From Jatrophihabitans sp. (GTDB lineage: Bacteria; Actinomycetota; Actinomycetes; Mycobacteriales; Jatrophihabitantaceae): a stretch of 28,389 nucleotides of DNA. The stretch covers positions 1 through 28,389 of the forward strand of contig JAOPVG010000159.1 in assembly GCA_025966255.1 (NCBI GenBank). The letters are read 5' to 3'. Below, one piece after another: positions 6,503 to 14,323 of the stretch (within the stretch, counting starts at the first letter, position 1; every line of letters begins with the position of its first letter). A program made the position numbers and the translations under genes. Under the pieces are notes generated by a model, which was given only the letters and a program-made list of their open reading frames with translations, did not search any database and was not told the DNA's origin.

Positions 6503-7653
6503 TCCGGGTCGACCATCGCCGGGCGGTCGGCCCGGAAGGCCTCGATCGGGAACTCCGTCGACCCGTCGACCGTGATCTCGGCCAGGATGCGGCCGAGCAG
6601 CGCTGCGAACTTGGCCGCGTGCCCTGCGCCGATACACACCGCGATGCTCGGGTGACCGGGCAGCCGGTCGACGACGAAGTCGCGGTCGGGCGGCATGTCG
6701 TACAGGCAGCAGCGGGTGTAGAGCTCGGGGCCGCTGTAGCCGGGCAGGATGCCCTCGACGAACTCGCCGACCCGACGCACCCGCTCGCGGTCGGGCTCCC
6801 AGCTCCATTCGTCCAATGAGACGGACGGGCCGCACAATTCCTTCGCCGCCTTCGTCGCCATCTCGCCGTACACAGGGAAACCGTAGAACTCCTCGTCGCC
6901 GTGCCAGATCCAGATCGGGAACCGGTCGGGCGTGAAGTCGCGCAGGTGCGTCGTCGCGAAGTAGGTGACCTGCTCCTGGGTGAGCCGGATCGGCCACCGG
7001 ATGCCGAGCTGCGTCTCGAGCAGGTCGGCCGTCCACGCGCCCGCGCACAGCACGAGGCGTTCGACCTCGAAGTCCCCGCCCGTCGTCCGGAGCTGCACGC
7101 TCGGGCCGCGGTCGTCAATGGCGGTGACCTGCGTGTGCGGCAGCACCGTCGCGCCGTTGCCGCGGGCGAGCGCGAGGTGCACCGCGACGCCTTTGCGGAT
7201 GTCGAGGATGCCGCCGTCCGGCTGGAACAGCGCCTCGTGATCGGCATCGAGGCGGAACTGCGGCCAGCGGCGCATCACCTCCGCGGCGCCGAAGCGCTCG
7301 TACGGGATGTCCTGTTCGGTCATCGCCTGCTCGTAGTTCTCGAGGATGCCGGCGCCCTCGGTGCCCGGACTCGCCAGGTTGACCATGCCGATGCGATGGA
7401 CGAGCGGGATGCCGGACTCGCGTTCGGCGCGCTCCCAGGCGGCGTAGGAATCCCGCGTCAGCGCGGTGTAGCGCGACGAGTGATAGCCCAGGCGGATGAT
7501 GCGCGAGTGGTCCTCGGACGCGCCGCGGCCGTGGTTCGCGCCCCACTGCTCGAGGCACAGCACCTCCTCACCGGCCACCCGGCTCAGCCAGTAGGCCGCG
7601 GCACTGCCGATACCGCCGGCTCCCACAACGGCATAGCGGAACCTTCGATTCAC
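6457..7653 (-). CDS. solA: monomeric sarcosine oxidase-type FAD oxidoreductase
   Basis: 398 residues, close to the roughly 390 of MSOX/SolA enzymes, which oxidise N-methyl amino acids with O2 to give formaldehyde and H2O2. The dinucleotide-binding motif is VVGAGGIGSAAAYWL (residues 9-23). The flavin-contact SRIIR has Arg51 aligning with MSOX Arg49; the MSOX His45 position appears not to be His here, with a His at 49 instead. YGFPVYGEMATKAAKE carries a Lys near 268 that may be the O2-activating lysine. TRCCLYDMPPDRDFVVD has Cys316 aligning with the covalent-FAD Cys of MSOX. The start is GTG 7653, overlapping the upstream BHMT-type stop by 4 bases (GTGA), so the two are translationally coupled. 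In this setting sarcosine is the likely substrate. Other N-methyl amino acids are possible. Confidence 0.8.
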   Translation of the reverse strand: MNRRFRYAVVGAGGIGSAAAYWLSRVAGEEVLCLEQWGANHGRGASEDHSRIIRLGYHSSRYTALTRDSYAAWERAERESGIPLVHRIGMVNLASPGTEGAGILENYEQAMTEQDIPYERFGAAEVMRRWPQFRLDADHEALFQPDGGILDIRKGVAVHLALARGNGATVLPHTQVTAIDDRGPSVQLRTTGGDFEVERLVLCAGAWTADLLETQLGIRWPIRLTQEQVTYFATTHLRDFTPDRFPIWIWHGDEEFYGFPVYGEMATKAAKELCGPSVSLDEWSWEPDRERVRRVGEFVEGILPGYSGPELYTRCCLYDMPPDRDFVVDRLPGHPSIAVCIGAGHAAKFAALLGRILAEITVDGSTEFPIEAFRADRPAMVDPDYVPAYRLGAEAATV

Positions 7654-8687
7654 AGTTGCTCCGCGAAGGCCAGGTTCTCCTTGAGCAGCGTGGTGTCCGA
7701 ACCGAGGTAGGCGTGCTTGCTCATGTCGGCGGAGAACCGGCTGGCCGGTGGCCGTCGGCCCATCGTCTCGGCCATGGCCCGGATGTGGTGGGGCGCCGCA
7801 CCGCAGCACAGCCCGAGGTAGCTGACGCCGACGTCGAGCGCGCTGCGGGTGAACGCCGCGACGTCGTAGCGGGTGCAGGTGTGGGCGTCCAGCGCCACGG
7901 GGAAGGGTCGTCCGTCCGGAGCGCCGATGGCGTTGCGGTCGCTCAGCGACTGGAAGGTGGGCTCGGCCGGGTGGGTGCGGTAGGGCACCGGCAGTGCGGC
8001 GACCGGTACGTCCACCGCGTCGACGATCGCGCCGAGCAGCGGCAGCATTGTCTGCGGACCACGGATGCAGTTCAGTCCGACGACGGCCGCACCGGCGTCC
8101 GCGAGGCGGCGGCACGCGTCCTCCGGCGTCCAGCCCTCACGGGTCACGGGCTCCTGGTGCACGGCCAGGGTGATCACGGCCGGCACGCCGGTTTCACGGA
8201 TGACCTCGAGCGCCAGGAGCGCTTCGCCGGCGAACTGGAACGTCTCGCCGATGATGAAGTCGGCACCGGCGTCCACCGCCCAGCTGACCTGCTCCTCGAA
8301 CATGGGGCGCACCCGGGCCTCGTCGAGGGAGCGATCGCCGACGAAGACGTTGGTGTTGCAGACGCCGCCGGCCAACAACGTCCCGGTCTCGCGGGCGACG
8401 CCGGCGGCGACGGTGAGTGCCTGCCGATTCATCGGCTCGAGCTCGTGCTCGCGACCGATCAGTCGAAGCTTCTCGCGGTGCGCGTAATAGGTGAACGCCT
8501 CGACGACGTCGGACCCGGCGCGCACGAACTCGCGATGTAGTCCGGCGACGACTTCGGGATCCTCGAGCACCACCTCCGGCACGTACGCGCCGGCCTGCAG
8601 GTAGCCGCGGCGTTCCAGTTCGAAGAGGTACCCCTCGGCGCAGATGACGGGGCCTTGGGCGAGGCGGGCGAGCAGCGAGTCGGTCAT
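7650..8687 (-). CDS. bhmt: betaine-homocysteine S-methyltransferase-type enzyme
   Basis: 345 residues of the homocysteine S-methyltransferase (Pfam S-methyl_trans) barrel. The zinc cysteines are in place: Cys207 (VVGLNCIRGP) and Cys294-Cys295 (GLCCGAAPHHIRAMAE), matching Cys217/299/300 of human BHMT. The segment EAFTYYAHREKL resembles the BHMT T-F-Y-A loop rather than S-methylmethionine or MetH-type enzymes, and the C-terminal LLKENLAFAEQL tail is also BHMT-like. The predicted reaction is betaine + homocysteine to dimethylglycine + methionine. Start is ATG 8687 with no strong ribosome-binding site; stop overlaps the sarcosine oxidase GTG. It gives a second, corrinoid-independent route for the first demethylation. 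The methyl donor could be another onium compound. Confidence 0.75.
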   Translation of the reverse strand: MTDSLLARLAQGPVICAEGYLFELERRGYLQAGAYVPEVVLEDPEVVAGLHREFVRAGSDVVEAFTYYAHREKLRLIGREHELEPMNRQALTVAAGVARETGTLLAGGVCNTNVFVGDRSLDEARVRPMFEEQVSWAVDAGADFIIGETFQFAGEALLALEVIRETGVPAVITLAVHQEPVTREGWTPEDACRRLADAGAAVVGLNCIRGPQTMLPLLGAIVDAVDVPVAALPVPYRTHPAEPTFQSLSDRNAIGAPDGRPFPVALDAHTCTRYDVAAFTRSALDVGVSYLGLCCGAAPHHIRAMAETMGRRPPASRFSADMSKHAYLGSDTTLLKENLAFAEQL

Positions 8688-8726
8688 GTTGGCCAGTGTG
8701 CTGCCGGACGGATGATCGTGCCGCTC

Positions 8727-8740
8727 CCCTTCGTGAAGGG
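8727..8740. promoter_or_regulatory. palindrome upstream of BHMT-type gene
   Basis: A perfect inverted repeat CCCTTC-GT-GAAGGG lies 40 bases before the BHMT-type ATG. It could be an operator or a 5'-UTR hairpin. The rest of 8688-8882 shows nothing else I can support. Confidence 0.3.
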
Positions 8741-8882
8741 TGGGTGCAGCGCAGCTTCAAGCTCGTGGTCAGGTGGGGCTTGATCGAGATACTCGTTCAT
8801 CGCCGGCGACGGGCGCGCCGGCCGCCGAGGCCGACGAAGCGGTCGCTTGGCGCGGAGCGCGGTCCGATGTCAAGATCACCGG

Positions 8883-9239
8883 GTGCAGCCGAGCGGCGGG
8901 GCCTGGGAATTCACCGATTCGCCTGGACTCGTACGTGCATCCCGCATCGCCGCACCTGTCTATCTGCACCTCGATCTCTGCTACCGCTCGCCCGACTTCA
9001 TCGACTCCAGTACCTGCCACACGTTCCGCAGCACCGACGTGACAATCACACCCGCCGGCGGCCGGCCGATCGCCGGGCAGCTCGTGCCGGATCCGACGGG
9101 CCCGGTGATGTTCGACGTGCCGGTGACGATGACGCGCGGGACGATCACCGTGGCCGGGTCGGAGGCCGGCGGTGGCTTTCAGATGACGATCACTGATCCG
9201 CTGGCCATCCCGTTTCACCTCACGCCATTGGTCTACTGA
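8883..9239 (+). CDS. hypothetical beta-rich protein (about 118 aa)
   Basis: An ORF with coding-like codon use ending TAC-TGA at 9239. The sequence is rich in beta-strand patterns and Thr/Gly: PVYLHLDLCYRSPDFIDSST, CHTFRSTDVTITP, DPTGPVMFDVPVTMTRGTIT and a final IPFHLTPLVY. There is no signal peptide or membrane segment, and I do not recognise a family. The start is uncertain: GTG 8883 is the nearest to the conserved-looking part, but neither it nor the upstream TTG 8847 has a good ribosome-binding site. Two cysteines about 15 residues apart could form a disulfide if the protein were exported. It lies divergent from the BHMT/oxidase unit without clear functional linkage. Confidence 0.45.
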   Translation: MQPSGGAWEFTDSPGLVRASRIAAPVYLHLDLCYRSPDFIDSSTCHTFRSTDVTITPAGGRPIAGQLVPDPTGPVMFDVPVTMTRGTITVAGSEAGGGFQMTITDPLAIPFHLTPLVY

Positions 9240-9339
9240 GCGCAAGTCGAGGACGTCACAGCCTTGGGCCCGGGTTGTCCCTCCGCCCGCGCAGTAGGGA
9301 ATCGTCTAGGGAACGTCGCTTGACGGGAGGAAGTCGGGC

Positions 9340-10395
9340 ATGGCCGCAGTCGCGAAGAAGCTGGCTGATCAACTGCTGGATGCGCAGGTGGAGTTCGTCC
9401 TCGCGGAACTGAGCGGTGACCGATTCGCCGAAGTGGTGGCTCGCGATGTGGACGACGTCCTCTCCGTCGCCGGCACGCTGATCGTCTCCGACATCGTCGA
9501 CGCGGAGCAGGTGAAGAAGACCGGCCGCCGCCTCGTCGACCAGATCGGCGGCAGCCAGCTCGTCGAGGACCTGGTGGCCGCACTCTCGGGGGCGATCTAC
9601 GACCTGTCCGCGAGCGACGACTACCACCTCGGCGACGTCGTCGAACGCGATCCGGTCGCAGCCCTGATCGCCAAGGTGCTCAGCATGGACACGCTGCACG
9701 ACCGTGCCCTCGACCGCCTGACGGAGAGCCCGATCGTCGCCACCGTGGCTTCGCGTTTCGTCACCAAGATCATCTCGGACTTCGTGCAGCAGAACCGGGC
9801 GCGGGCCGAGAAGTTGCCCGGAATGTCGTCGCTGCTGTCGCTCGGGACGAGTGCCGCCTCGAAGGTGCGCAACGCCTCGGACCGGCACCTGGACCAGTTC
9901 CTCGGTGACGCCGCCGGCAAGGGCGCGCAGTTCGCGTTGCGTCGGACGAACAACGCTATTCGCGAACTCATCCACGACGCCCCGCTGCAGGATGCGGCGA
10001 TGGAGATCTGGGATCTGCACGCCGACGAACCCATCAGCGGTCTGCGGGAGTACCTGACCCAGCAGGACCTGCGCGAGCTCGCCCTGCTGGTGCACGAGAT
10101 CGTCACGACCGCTCGCACCAGCGACTACGCCGGGCATCTGCTCGATGCCTGCGTCGATGTGTTCTTCGAGCGCTACGGGTCTTCCGACGTTGCCGCGTTG
10201 CTCCCCGAGCTCGGCCTGAGCCGCGACGACCTGATCGCAGACATCTGCCGCTTCGCTCCGCCCGTGATCGAAGCGGCGAAGGCCGACGGCGTGCTGGCGG
10301 CCCAGATCCGCAAGCGTCTCGAGCCGTTCTTCCACTCGGCAGCGGTCACGGACCTGCTGAGTCCACCGAAAGCCCGACCCAAGCCCAAGGCCTGA
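9340..10395 (+). CDS. hypothetical alpha-helical protein (351 aa)
   Basis: A complete 351-residue ORF with a good GGAGGAA ribosome-binding site 7-8 bases before ATG 9340. The predicted chain is almost entirely amphipathic helix, acidic and Ala/Leu rich, for example KKLADQLLDAQVEFVLAEL, VVARDVDDVLSVAGTLIVSD and ALLPELGLSRDDLIADICRF. It ends in a basic Pro/Lys tail (PPKARPKPKA). No signal peptide, transmembrane helix or catalytic motif is visible. I do not recognise a named family and infer no function. A strong hairpin follows its stop. It stands alone between the BHMT side and the 3' end of the convergent ABC transporter operon. Confidence 0.75.
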   Translation: MAAVAKKLADQLLDAQVEFVLAELSGDRFAEVVARDVDDVLSVAGTLIVSDIVDAEQVKKTGRRLVDQIGGSQLVEDLVAALSGAIYDLSASDDYHLGDVVERDPVAALIAKVLSMDTLHDRALDRLTESPIVATVASRFVTKIISDFVQQNRARAEKLPGMSSLLSLGTSAASKVRNASDRHLDQFLGDAAGKGAQFALRRTNNAIRELIHDAPLQDAAMEIWDLHADEPISGLREYLTQQDLRELALLVHEIVTTARTSDYAGHLLDACVDVFFERYGSSDVAALLPELGLSRDDLIADICRFAPPVIEAAKADGVLAAQIRKRLEPFFHSAAVTDLLSPPKARPKPKA

Positions 10396-10414
10396 CCGGG
10401 CCGCGTAACGCCGA

Positions 10415-10453
10415 TCGCCAGCCGGACGGTGCGAGGCACCGTCCGACTGGCGA
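10415..10453. terminator. long hairpin between convergent genes
   Basis: TCGCCAG-CC-GGACGGTGC, loop GAG, GCACCGTCC-GA-CTGGCGA forms a near-perfect 18-base stem, 20 bases after the stop of the 351-aa ORF and about 55 bases after the lipoprotein stop on the other strand. There is no U tract, as is common in actinobacteria. It is a likely bidirectional terminator. A short direct repeat (TTGCGCTGGCC twice) follows at about 10476-10499. Confidence 0.6.
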
Positions 10454-10508
10454 GGACGTCGTTGCGTTCACTGCTTGCGCTGGCCGGCTTGCGCTGGCCC
10501 GCTTTCCG

Positions 10509-11474
10509 CTACGCCAGGTGGTTGGCCTGAAGGAAGATCTTGGCCACCGTGGCCGGCTCCTTCTTGTCGACCTGGACGGCCTTGTTCATCGAGATGATCG
10601 CGTCGGTCGTGAGGAGGGCGCTCACCGCATTCAGGGTCTTCGCGAACTCGGGGCCCTGCTGGGTGAGCACCGACTTCTTCACCACAGGCGCCACCTGCTG
10701 GTAGCCGAAGATGCCCTTGGTGTCGGTCAGCGTGGCGTACTTGCCGCTGGCCAGCTGGGCGTCGGTGGTGAAGATGGCGATGCTGTCGACGTTGCCGCCG
10801 TCGAGCGCGCCGTACTGGCTACCGGTCGAGAGCGGCTTGAACGTGAAGTTGTGCAGACCGTAGGCCTGCTTCAGACCGAGGACGCCCTGGTAGCGGGTGC
10901 CGTTCTCCGGCGGCCCGGCATAGGTGAACGACTTGATCTTCTTCAGGTCATCGATCGTCTTCAGACCGTTCTTCGCGGCGTAGGCCTTGGTGACCGCGAC
11001 TCCGTCGGCGTCCTGGAACGGCGTGGGCTCGAGCAAGTCGTAGCCGCGCTTGTTCTCGAACCCCTTCGCGCCGTCGTAAGTGGCCTTCGCCGAGGCCGGC
11101 TTGTCGCCGAGGTTGGCGAGTTGCGCGTTGCTGTAGATGACGCCGGTGTACTCGGGGTACATCTGGATCTTGCCGCTGGTGAGCGCCTTGTCGATGATCT
11201 CGGACGCACCGATGTTCTTCTTCAGCGTGATGGTGAAGCCCTTGGCCCGTAGCGCCTGCGCATAGAGCTCGCCGAGCAGGAACTGCTCGTCGAAGTCCTT
11301 GTCACCCATCACGACCGCCGGCTTGCCCTTGCCCGGCAGTGCAGCCGCAGCGGACGAACTGCCGGCGGTACCGCCACTGCTTCCGCTGGACGAACAGGCC
11401 GCCAACGTCAGTGCCAGGGCGACGGCCGTTGCAGCCGCGCCGGCGGTGCGACCGAACAGTGTCATTCTTCTCAT
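10509..11474 (-). CDS. opuCC: glycine betaine/osmoprotectant ABC transporter substrate-binding lipoprotein
   Basis: 321 residues. The signal peptide is of lipoprotein type, with a basic start (MRRMTLFGR), a hydrophobic core and lipobox LAAC at Cys27, then a Ser/Gly linker. The mature part has the OpuAC/OsmF-type periplasmic fold: VVMGDKDFDEQFLLGELYAQ, then MYPEYTGVIY near residue 105, and later DGGNVDSIAIFTTDAQL. The 'PEYTG' segment is characteristic of quaternary-amine binding proteins. It is the last gene of the transporter operon; its ATGA start overlaps the permease stop (11471-11474). The probable ligand is glycine betaine, judged from neighbours. Choline, carnitine or proline betaine are not excluded. 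Confidence 0.85.
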   Translation of the reverse strand: MRRMTLFGRTAGAAATAVALALTLAACSSSGSSGGTAGSSSAAAALPGKGKPAVVMGDKDFDEQFLLGELYAQALRAKGFTITLKKNIGASEIIDKALTSGKIQMYPEYTGVIYSNAQLANLGDKPASAKATYDGAKGFENKRGYDLLEPTPFQDADGVAVTKAYAAKNGLKTIDDLKKIKSFTYAGPPENGTRYQGVLGLKQAYGLHNFTFKPLSTGSQYGALDGGNVDSIAIFTTDAQLASGKYATLTDTKGIFGYQQVAPVVKKSVLTQQGPEFAKTLNAVSALLTTDAIISMNKAVQVDKKEPATVAKIFLQANHLA

Positions 11475-12256
11475 CTGGTGATGCTCCCTTGCTCGAGTTG
11501 TGCCTGCTTGAGTTGAGCTTGTTCGAGCTGACTGGTCGCGAGTGCGTCATCTCCTACTTCGGTCGCCGGCCGGACGCCCCCGCGGCGAAGCGGGCTCGAC
11601 AGCCGCCGGCGGCGCAGCCCGACCGGCGTCACCAGGTACTCGATGCCGAGGAAGAGCAACTGCGCGAGTACCGACATCACGATGAGCACGTAGGACGCGC
11701 CGATGATCCCGGAGATCTTGAAGGAGGCCGGGTTGCTGATCACGTCGCCGAGCCCGCCGCCCCCGAAGAAGCCCTTCAACGTTGCCGTGGCGACGACGAA
11801 CACCGCCGCGGTGCGGATGCCGGCGAAGATCAACGGTAGGGCCAGAGGCAGCTCGACCCGAAGCAGAACTTGCCAGGCCCGTAGGCCGATGCCCTTCGCG
11901 GCATCGATGGTGTCGGCGTCCACCTGGTCGACCGCCACGTAGCTGTTCGTGAGAATCGGCGGGGCCGCGAGGATGACCAGGGCGATGATCGCGGTCGTGT
12001 CGCCGATGCCCGTGTATGGAAGCAGGATCGACAACACGGCCAGAGTTGGTAGCGCGCGGGCCAGGTTCGAAGTGTTGATCGCGATGAACGAGAACCGGTG
12101 CAGGTGACCCAGCAAGCACCCCAACGGCACGCCGATGAGGATCGAGATGGCGACCGCCTCTCCCGAGATCGCCAAGTGTTCGAGCGTTTTCTGCTGGAGG
12201 ACGTCGCCCCAGCGGTCGAAGACGAAGTGGAAACCCGCGACGAAGTCGTTGCTCAT
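11471..12256 (-). CDS. opuCD: osmoprotectant ABC transporter permease
   Basis: 261 residues with about five to six membrane segments: AISILIGVPLGCLLG, IIALVILAAPPIL, TAAVFVVATATLKGFF and YVLIVMSVLAQLLFLGIEYL. The EAA-type coupling loop, DAAKGIGLRAWQVLLRVELP, contacts the ATPase. The family is BPD_transp_1, ProW/OpuC type. The start is ATG 12256, 4 bases after the upstream permease stop. The C-terminus is unusual: after the last membrane segment it carries a roughly 45-residue cytoplasmic tail ending in three QLxQA/G pentapeptides encoded by 15-base tandem repeats (11489-11533). It is translationally coupled to the lipoprotein gene. Confidence 0.88.
   Translation of the reverse strand: MSNDFVAGFHFVFDRWGDVLQQKTLEHLAISGEAVAISILIGVPLGCLLGHLHRFSFIAINTSNLARALPTLAVLSILLPYTGIGDTTAIIALVILAAPPILTNSYVAVDQVDADTIDAAKGIGLRAWQVLLRVELPLALPLIFAGIRTAAVFVVATATLKGFFGGGGLGDVISNPASFKISGIIGASYVLIVMSVLAQLLFLGIEYLVTPVGLRRRRLSSPLRRGGVRPATEVGDDALATSQLEQAQLKQAQLEQGSITR
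11489..11533 (-). repeat. three 15-bp tandem units encoding QLxQA
   Basis: Forward units ttgctcgagttgtgc, ctgcttgagttgagc and ttgttcgagctgact lie end to end and encode QLEQA-QLKQA-QLEQG on the minus strand in the permease tail. They look like an in-frame tandem duplication just before the stop. Confidence 0.55.
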
Positions 12257-12260
12257 CGGA

Positions 12261-13010
12261 TCACCTGCTCCGGCGGGCGGCGGCCCACGGGGTGATCAGC
12301 CGTTGCAGACCGGCGAGCAGCGCGTCCGCCGCCAGAGCGAGGACGATGCACAGAACGCCTCCGACGATGAGCGCGGTGTTGAAGTTGTTCTTCTTCAGAC
12401 CCTCGGTGTAGATGACCGCGCCGAGGCCGTCCGGAACGATCAGGCCGGCCACCGTGACGAGCGAGATGATCGTCACCACCGCGACCCGAAGTCCCGCGAC
12501 GATCGTCGGCACCGCGAGCGGGAGTTCCACTCGCCACAACGACTGCGTGGGAGTCATGCCGAGACCCCGGGCGGCATCGCGAACATCGCCGGACGCGCCG
12601 GTCAGCCCGGCGAGCGTGTTCGTGAACAAGATCAGCAGGGTGTAGGAGACCAAGGCGATCTCGACGGTGAAGTCGTTGATGCCGGTGATCGGAACGAGGA
12701 TGTAGAACGCCGCCAACGACGGCACGGTGTAGAGGAGGCTGGAAAGGAACGTGACCGGCGGGACTAGCCACCGGGCCCGGTAGGCCAGCAGGGCGAGCAC
12801 GAACGAAATCGCAAATCCGATCACGACTGCCACCACGGCGAGCTGGATGTGCTGCACCAGCGCCGGCCCCACCGTGCCGCTCCACCGGTCCCGCACCCAG
12901 TCCCAGCAGAACGTGCCGTTGTCCTTCACGCACTTCGAAGTCTTGCCGTAGGCATCAGAGCCCGGGATGACGGGCGCTTTGGCCGCGAGTGCGGCTACTG
13001 CGACGATCAT
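12261..13010 (-). CDS. opuCB: osmoprotectant ABC transporter permease
   Basis: 249 residues of the BPD_transp_1 family. A short hydrophobic start (MIVAVAALAAKAPVI) is followed by an extracytoplasmic-looking stretch with two cysteines (KTSKCVKDNGTFCWDW). Membrane segments then follow (VVAVVIGFAISFVLALLAY, IALVSYTLLILFTNTLAGL, AVVTIISLVTVAGLIVP), and the coupling loop DAARGLGMTPTQSLWRVELP. The start ATGA overlaps the ATPase stop (13007-13010). It pairs with the downstream permease as the heterodimeric channel. The cysteine pair in the N-terminal loop is not something I recall from typical OpuCB proteins and may form a disulfide. Confidence 0.88.
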   Translation of the reverse strand: MIVAVAALAAKAPVIPGSDAYGKTSKCVKDNGTFCWDWVRDRWSGTVGPALVQHIQLAVVAVVIGFAISFVLALLAYRARWLVPPVTFLSSLLYTVPSLAAFYILVPITGINDFTVEIALVSYTLLILFTNTLAGLTGASGDVRDAARGLGMTPTQSLWRVELPLAVPTIVAGLRVAVVTIISLVTVAGLIVPDGLGAVIYTEGLKKNNFNTALIVGGVLCIVLALAADALLAGLQRLITPWAAARRSR

Positions 13011-14170
13011 TTGTCGAGATCGATGCCGGCGGCATCGATGGCGGCGCTTTCGTTCGGAACCTGCCGCACCGCCTTGTTGATCTGATCGATCGAGACCCAG
13101 CCGGCCACCCGACCCTCGCCGTCGAGGACGAGCAGGGGGCGGATCGACTCGGTCATCATCAAGGAGAGCGCATCGCGCAATGACGCCGTGATCGGGATCG
13201 ACGCGCCGACCGGACGAGCCGAACCCAGCGTGACCGCGGAGTCGGAGCTGACATCGCGAGTCATCTCACCGATCGGTTTCCGCTCGCCGTCGACCACCAC
13301 GACGATGTCGTTGTCGACCCAGGTCCCGGGCGAGATCGTCTCGCCCTCGCGCACGCAGGTCACCTCGTCGAGGTCCACCTGCTCGAGGTTCGTCAGCGCA
13401 AGCCGCTTCAGACCACGGTCGGCACCGACGAAGCGAGCGACGAATTCGTCGGCCGGGTTCGCCAGGATCGCGTCCGGGGTGTCGTACTGCACGAGTTCGC
13501 CGCCCTCGCGCAGGATCGCGATGCGGTCACCCATCTTGATGCCTTCGTCGATGTCGTGCGTGACGAAGACGACCGTCTTCTTGATCTCGCGCTGCAGCCT
13601 GAGGAACTCGTTCTGCAGGCGATCGCGGTTGATGGGGTCGATCGCGCCGAACGGCTCGTCCATCAGCATCAGCGGCGGATCGGCGGCGAGCGCGCGGGCC
13701 ACGCCGACGCGTTGGCGCTGGCCGCCCGAGAGCTGGCTCGGGTAGCGCTTGCCCATCTCGGCCGGCAATCCCACGAGCTCGAGCAGCTCGGCGCTGCGCG
13801 AGGCGATCCGCTTGCGATCCCAGCCGAGCAGGCGCGGCACCGTGCCGATGTTGTTCGCGACGTTCAGGTGCGGGAAGAGTCCGACGTGCTGGATCACGTA
13901 GCCGATCTCGCGGCGGAGATCCGCCGGACTGCGGCCGGAGATGCTCTTGCCGTCGATCAGGATCTCGCCACCGGTCATGTCGATCATCCGGTTGACGAGC
14001 CGCATTGCGGTGGTCTTGCCGCAGCCGGACGGACCGACCAGGACACAGACCTCCCCTGCGGGAACGACGAACGAAAGGTCCTTGATCGCGGCGGCGTCGG
14101 TGCCTTCGTACCGCTTGGTTACGTTTCGGAACTCGAGCGGAGCCGCGGTCTTGCCGGTGTCTACCGGCAC
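13007..14170 (-). CDS. opuCA: osmoprotectant ABC transporter ATPase with CBS domains
   Basis: 387 residues. The ABC domain (about 12-250) has Walker A GPSGCGKTT, Q-loop QHVGLFPHL, signature LSGGQRQRVG, Walker B LMLMDEPFGAIDP and H-loop FVTHD. The C-terminal part (about 265-375) is a tandem CBS module, including VGASIPITASLRDALSLMM and RPLLVLDGEGRVAGWVSIDQ. In OpuA/OpuC-type importers such a module senses ionic strength or c-di-AMP. It starts at GTG 14170 and is the first gene of a four-gene operon. The 153 bases upstream separate it from etfA and should hold its promoter, although read-through from the etf genes is possible. Confidence 0.92.
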   Translation of the reverse strand: MPVDTGKTAAPLEFRNVTKRYEGTDAAAIKDLSFVVPAGEVCVLVGPSGCGKTTAMRLVNRMIDMTGGEILIDGKSISGRSPADLRREIGYVIQHVGLFPHLNVANNIGTVPRLLGWDRKRIASRSAELLELVGLPAEMGKRYPSQLSGGQRQRVGVARALAADPPLMLMDEPFGAIDPINRDRLQNEFLRLQREIKKTVVFVTHDIDEGIKMGDRIAILREGGELVQYDTPDAILANPADEFVARFVGADRGLKRLALTNLEQVDLDEVTCVREGETISPGTWVDNDIVVVVDGERKPIGEMTRDVSSDSAVTLGSARPVGASIPITASLRDALSLMMTESIRPLLVLDGEGRVAGWVSIDQINKAVRQVPNESAAIDAAGIDLDK

Positions 14171-14323
14171 GACGCTCTACTCGGTCGTGAAGCTGTGGTC
14201 GGTGTTTTCACTGTGGGACCGCCTTCCGGAGCCAGAGTTCGCCTAGTTTAGCCAGACAGGCCTTCATGTCCCGTTCAGCATCTTCATGCATCGGCATCGT
14301 GACGTTCCTGTTACCCAGGTCGG

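Noticed and set aside
10476..10499. Direct repeat TTGCGCTGGCC twice after the lipoprotein gene
   Set aside because: Too short and isolated to call more than local duplication next to the terminator.
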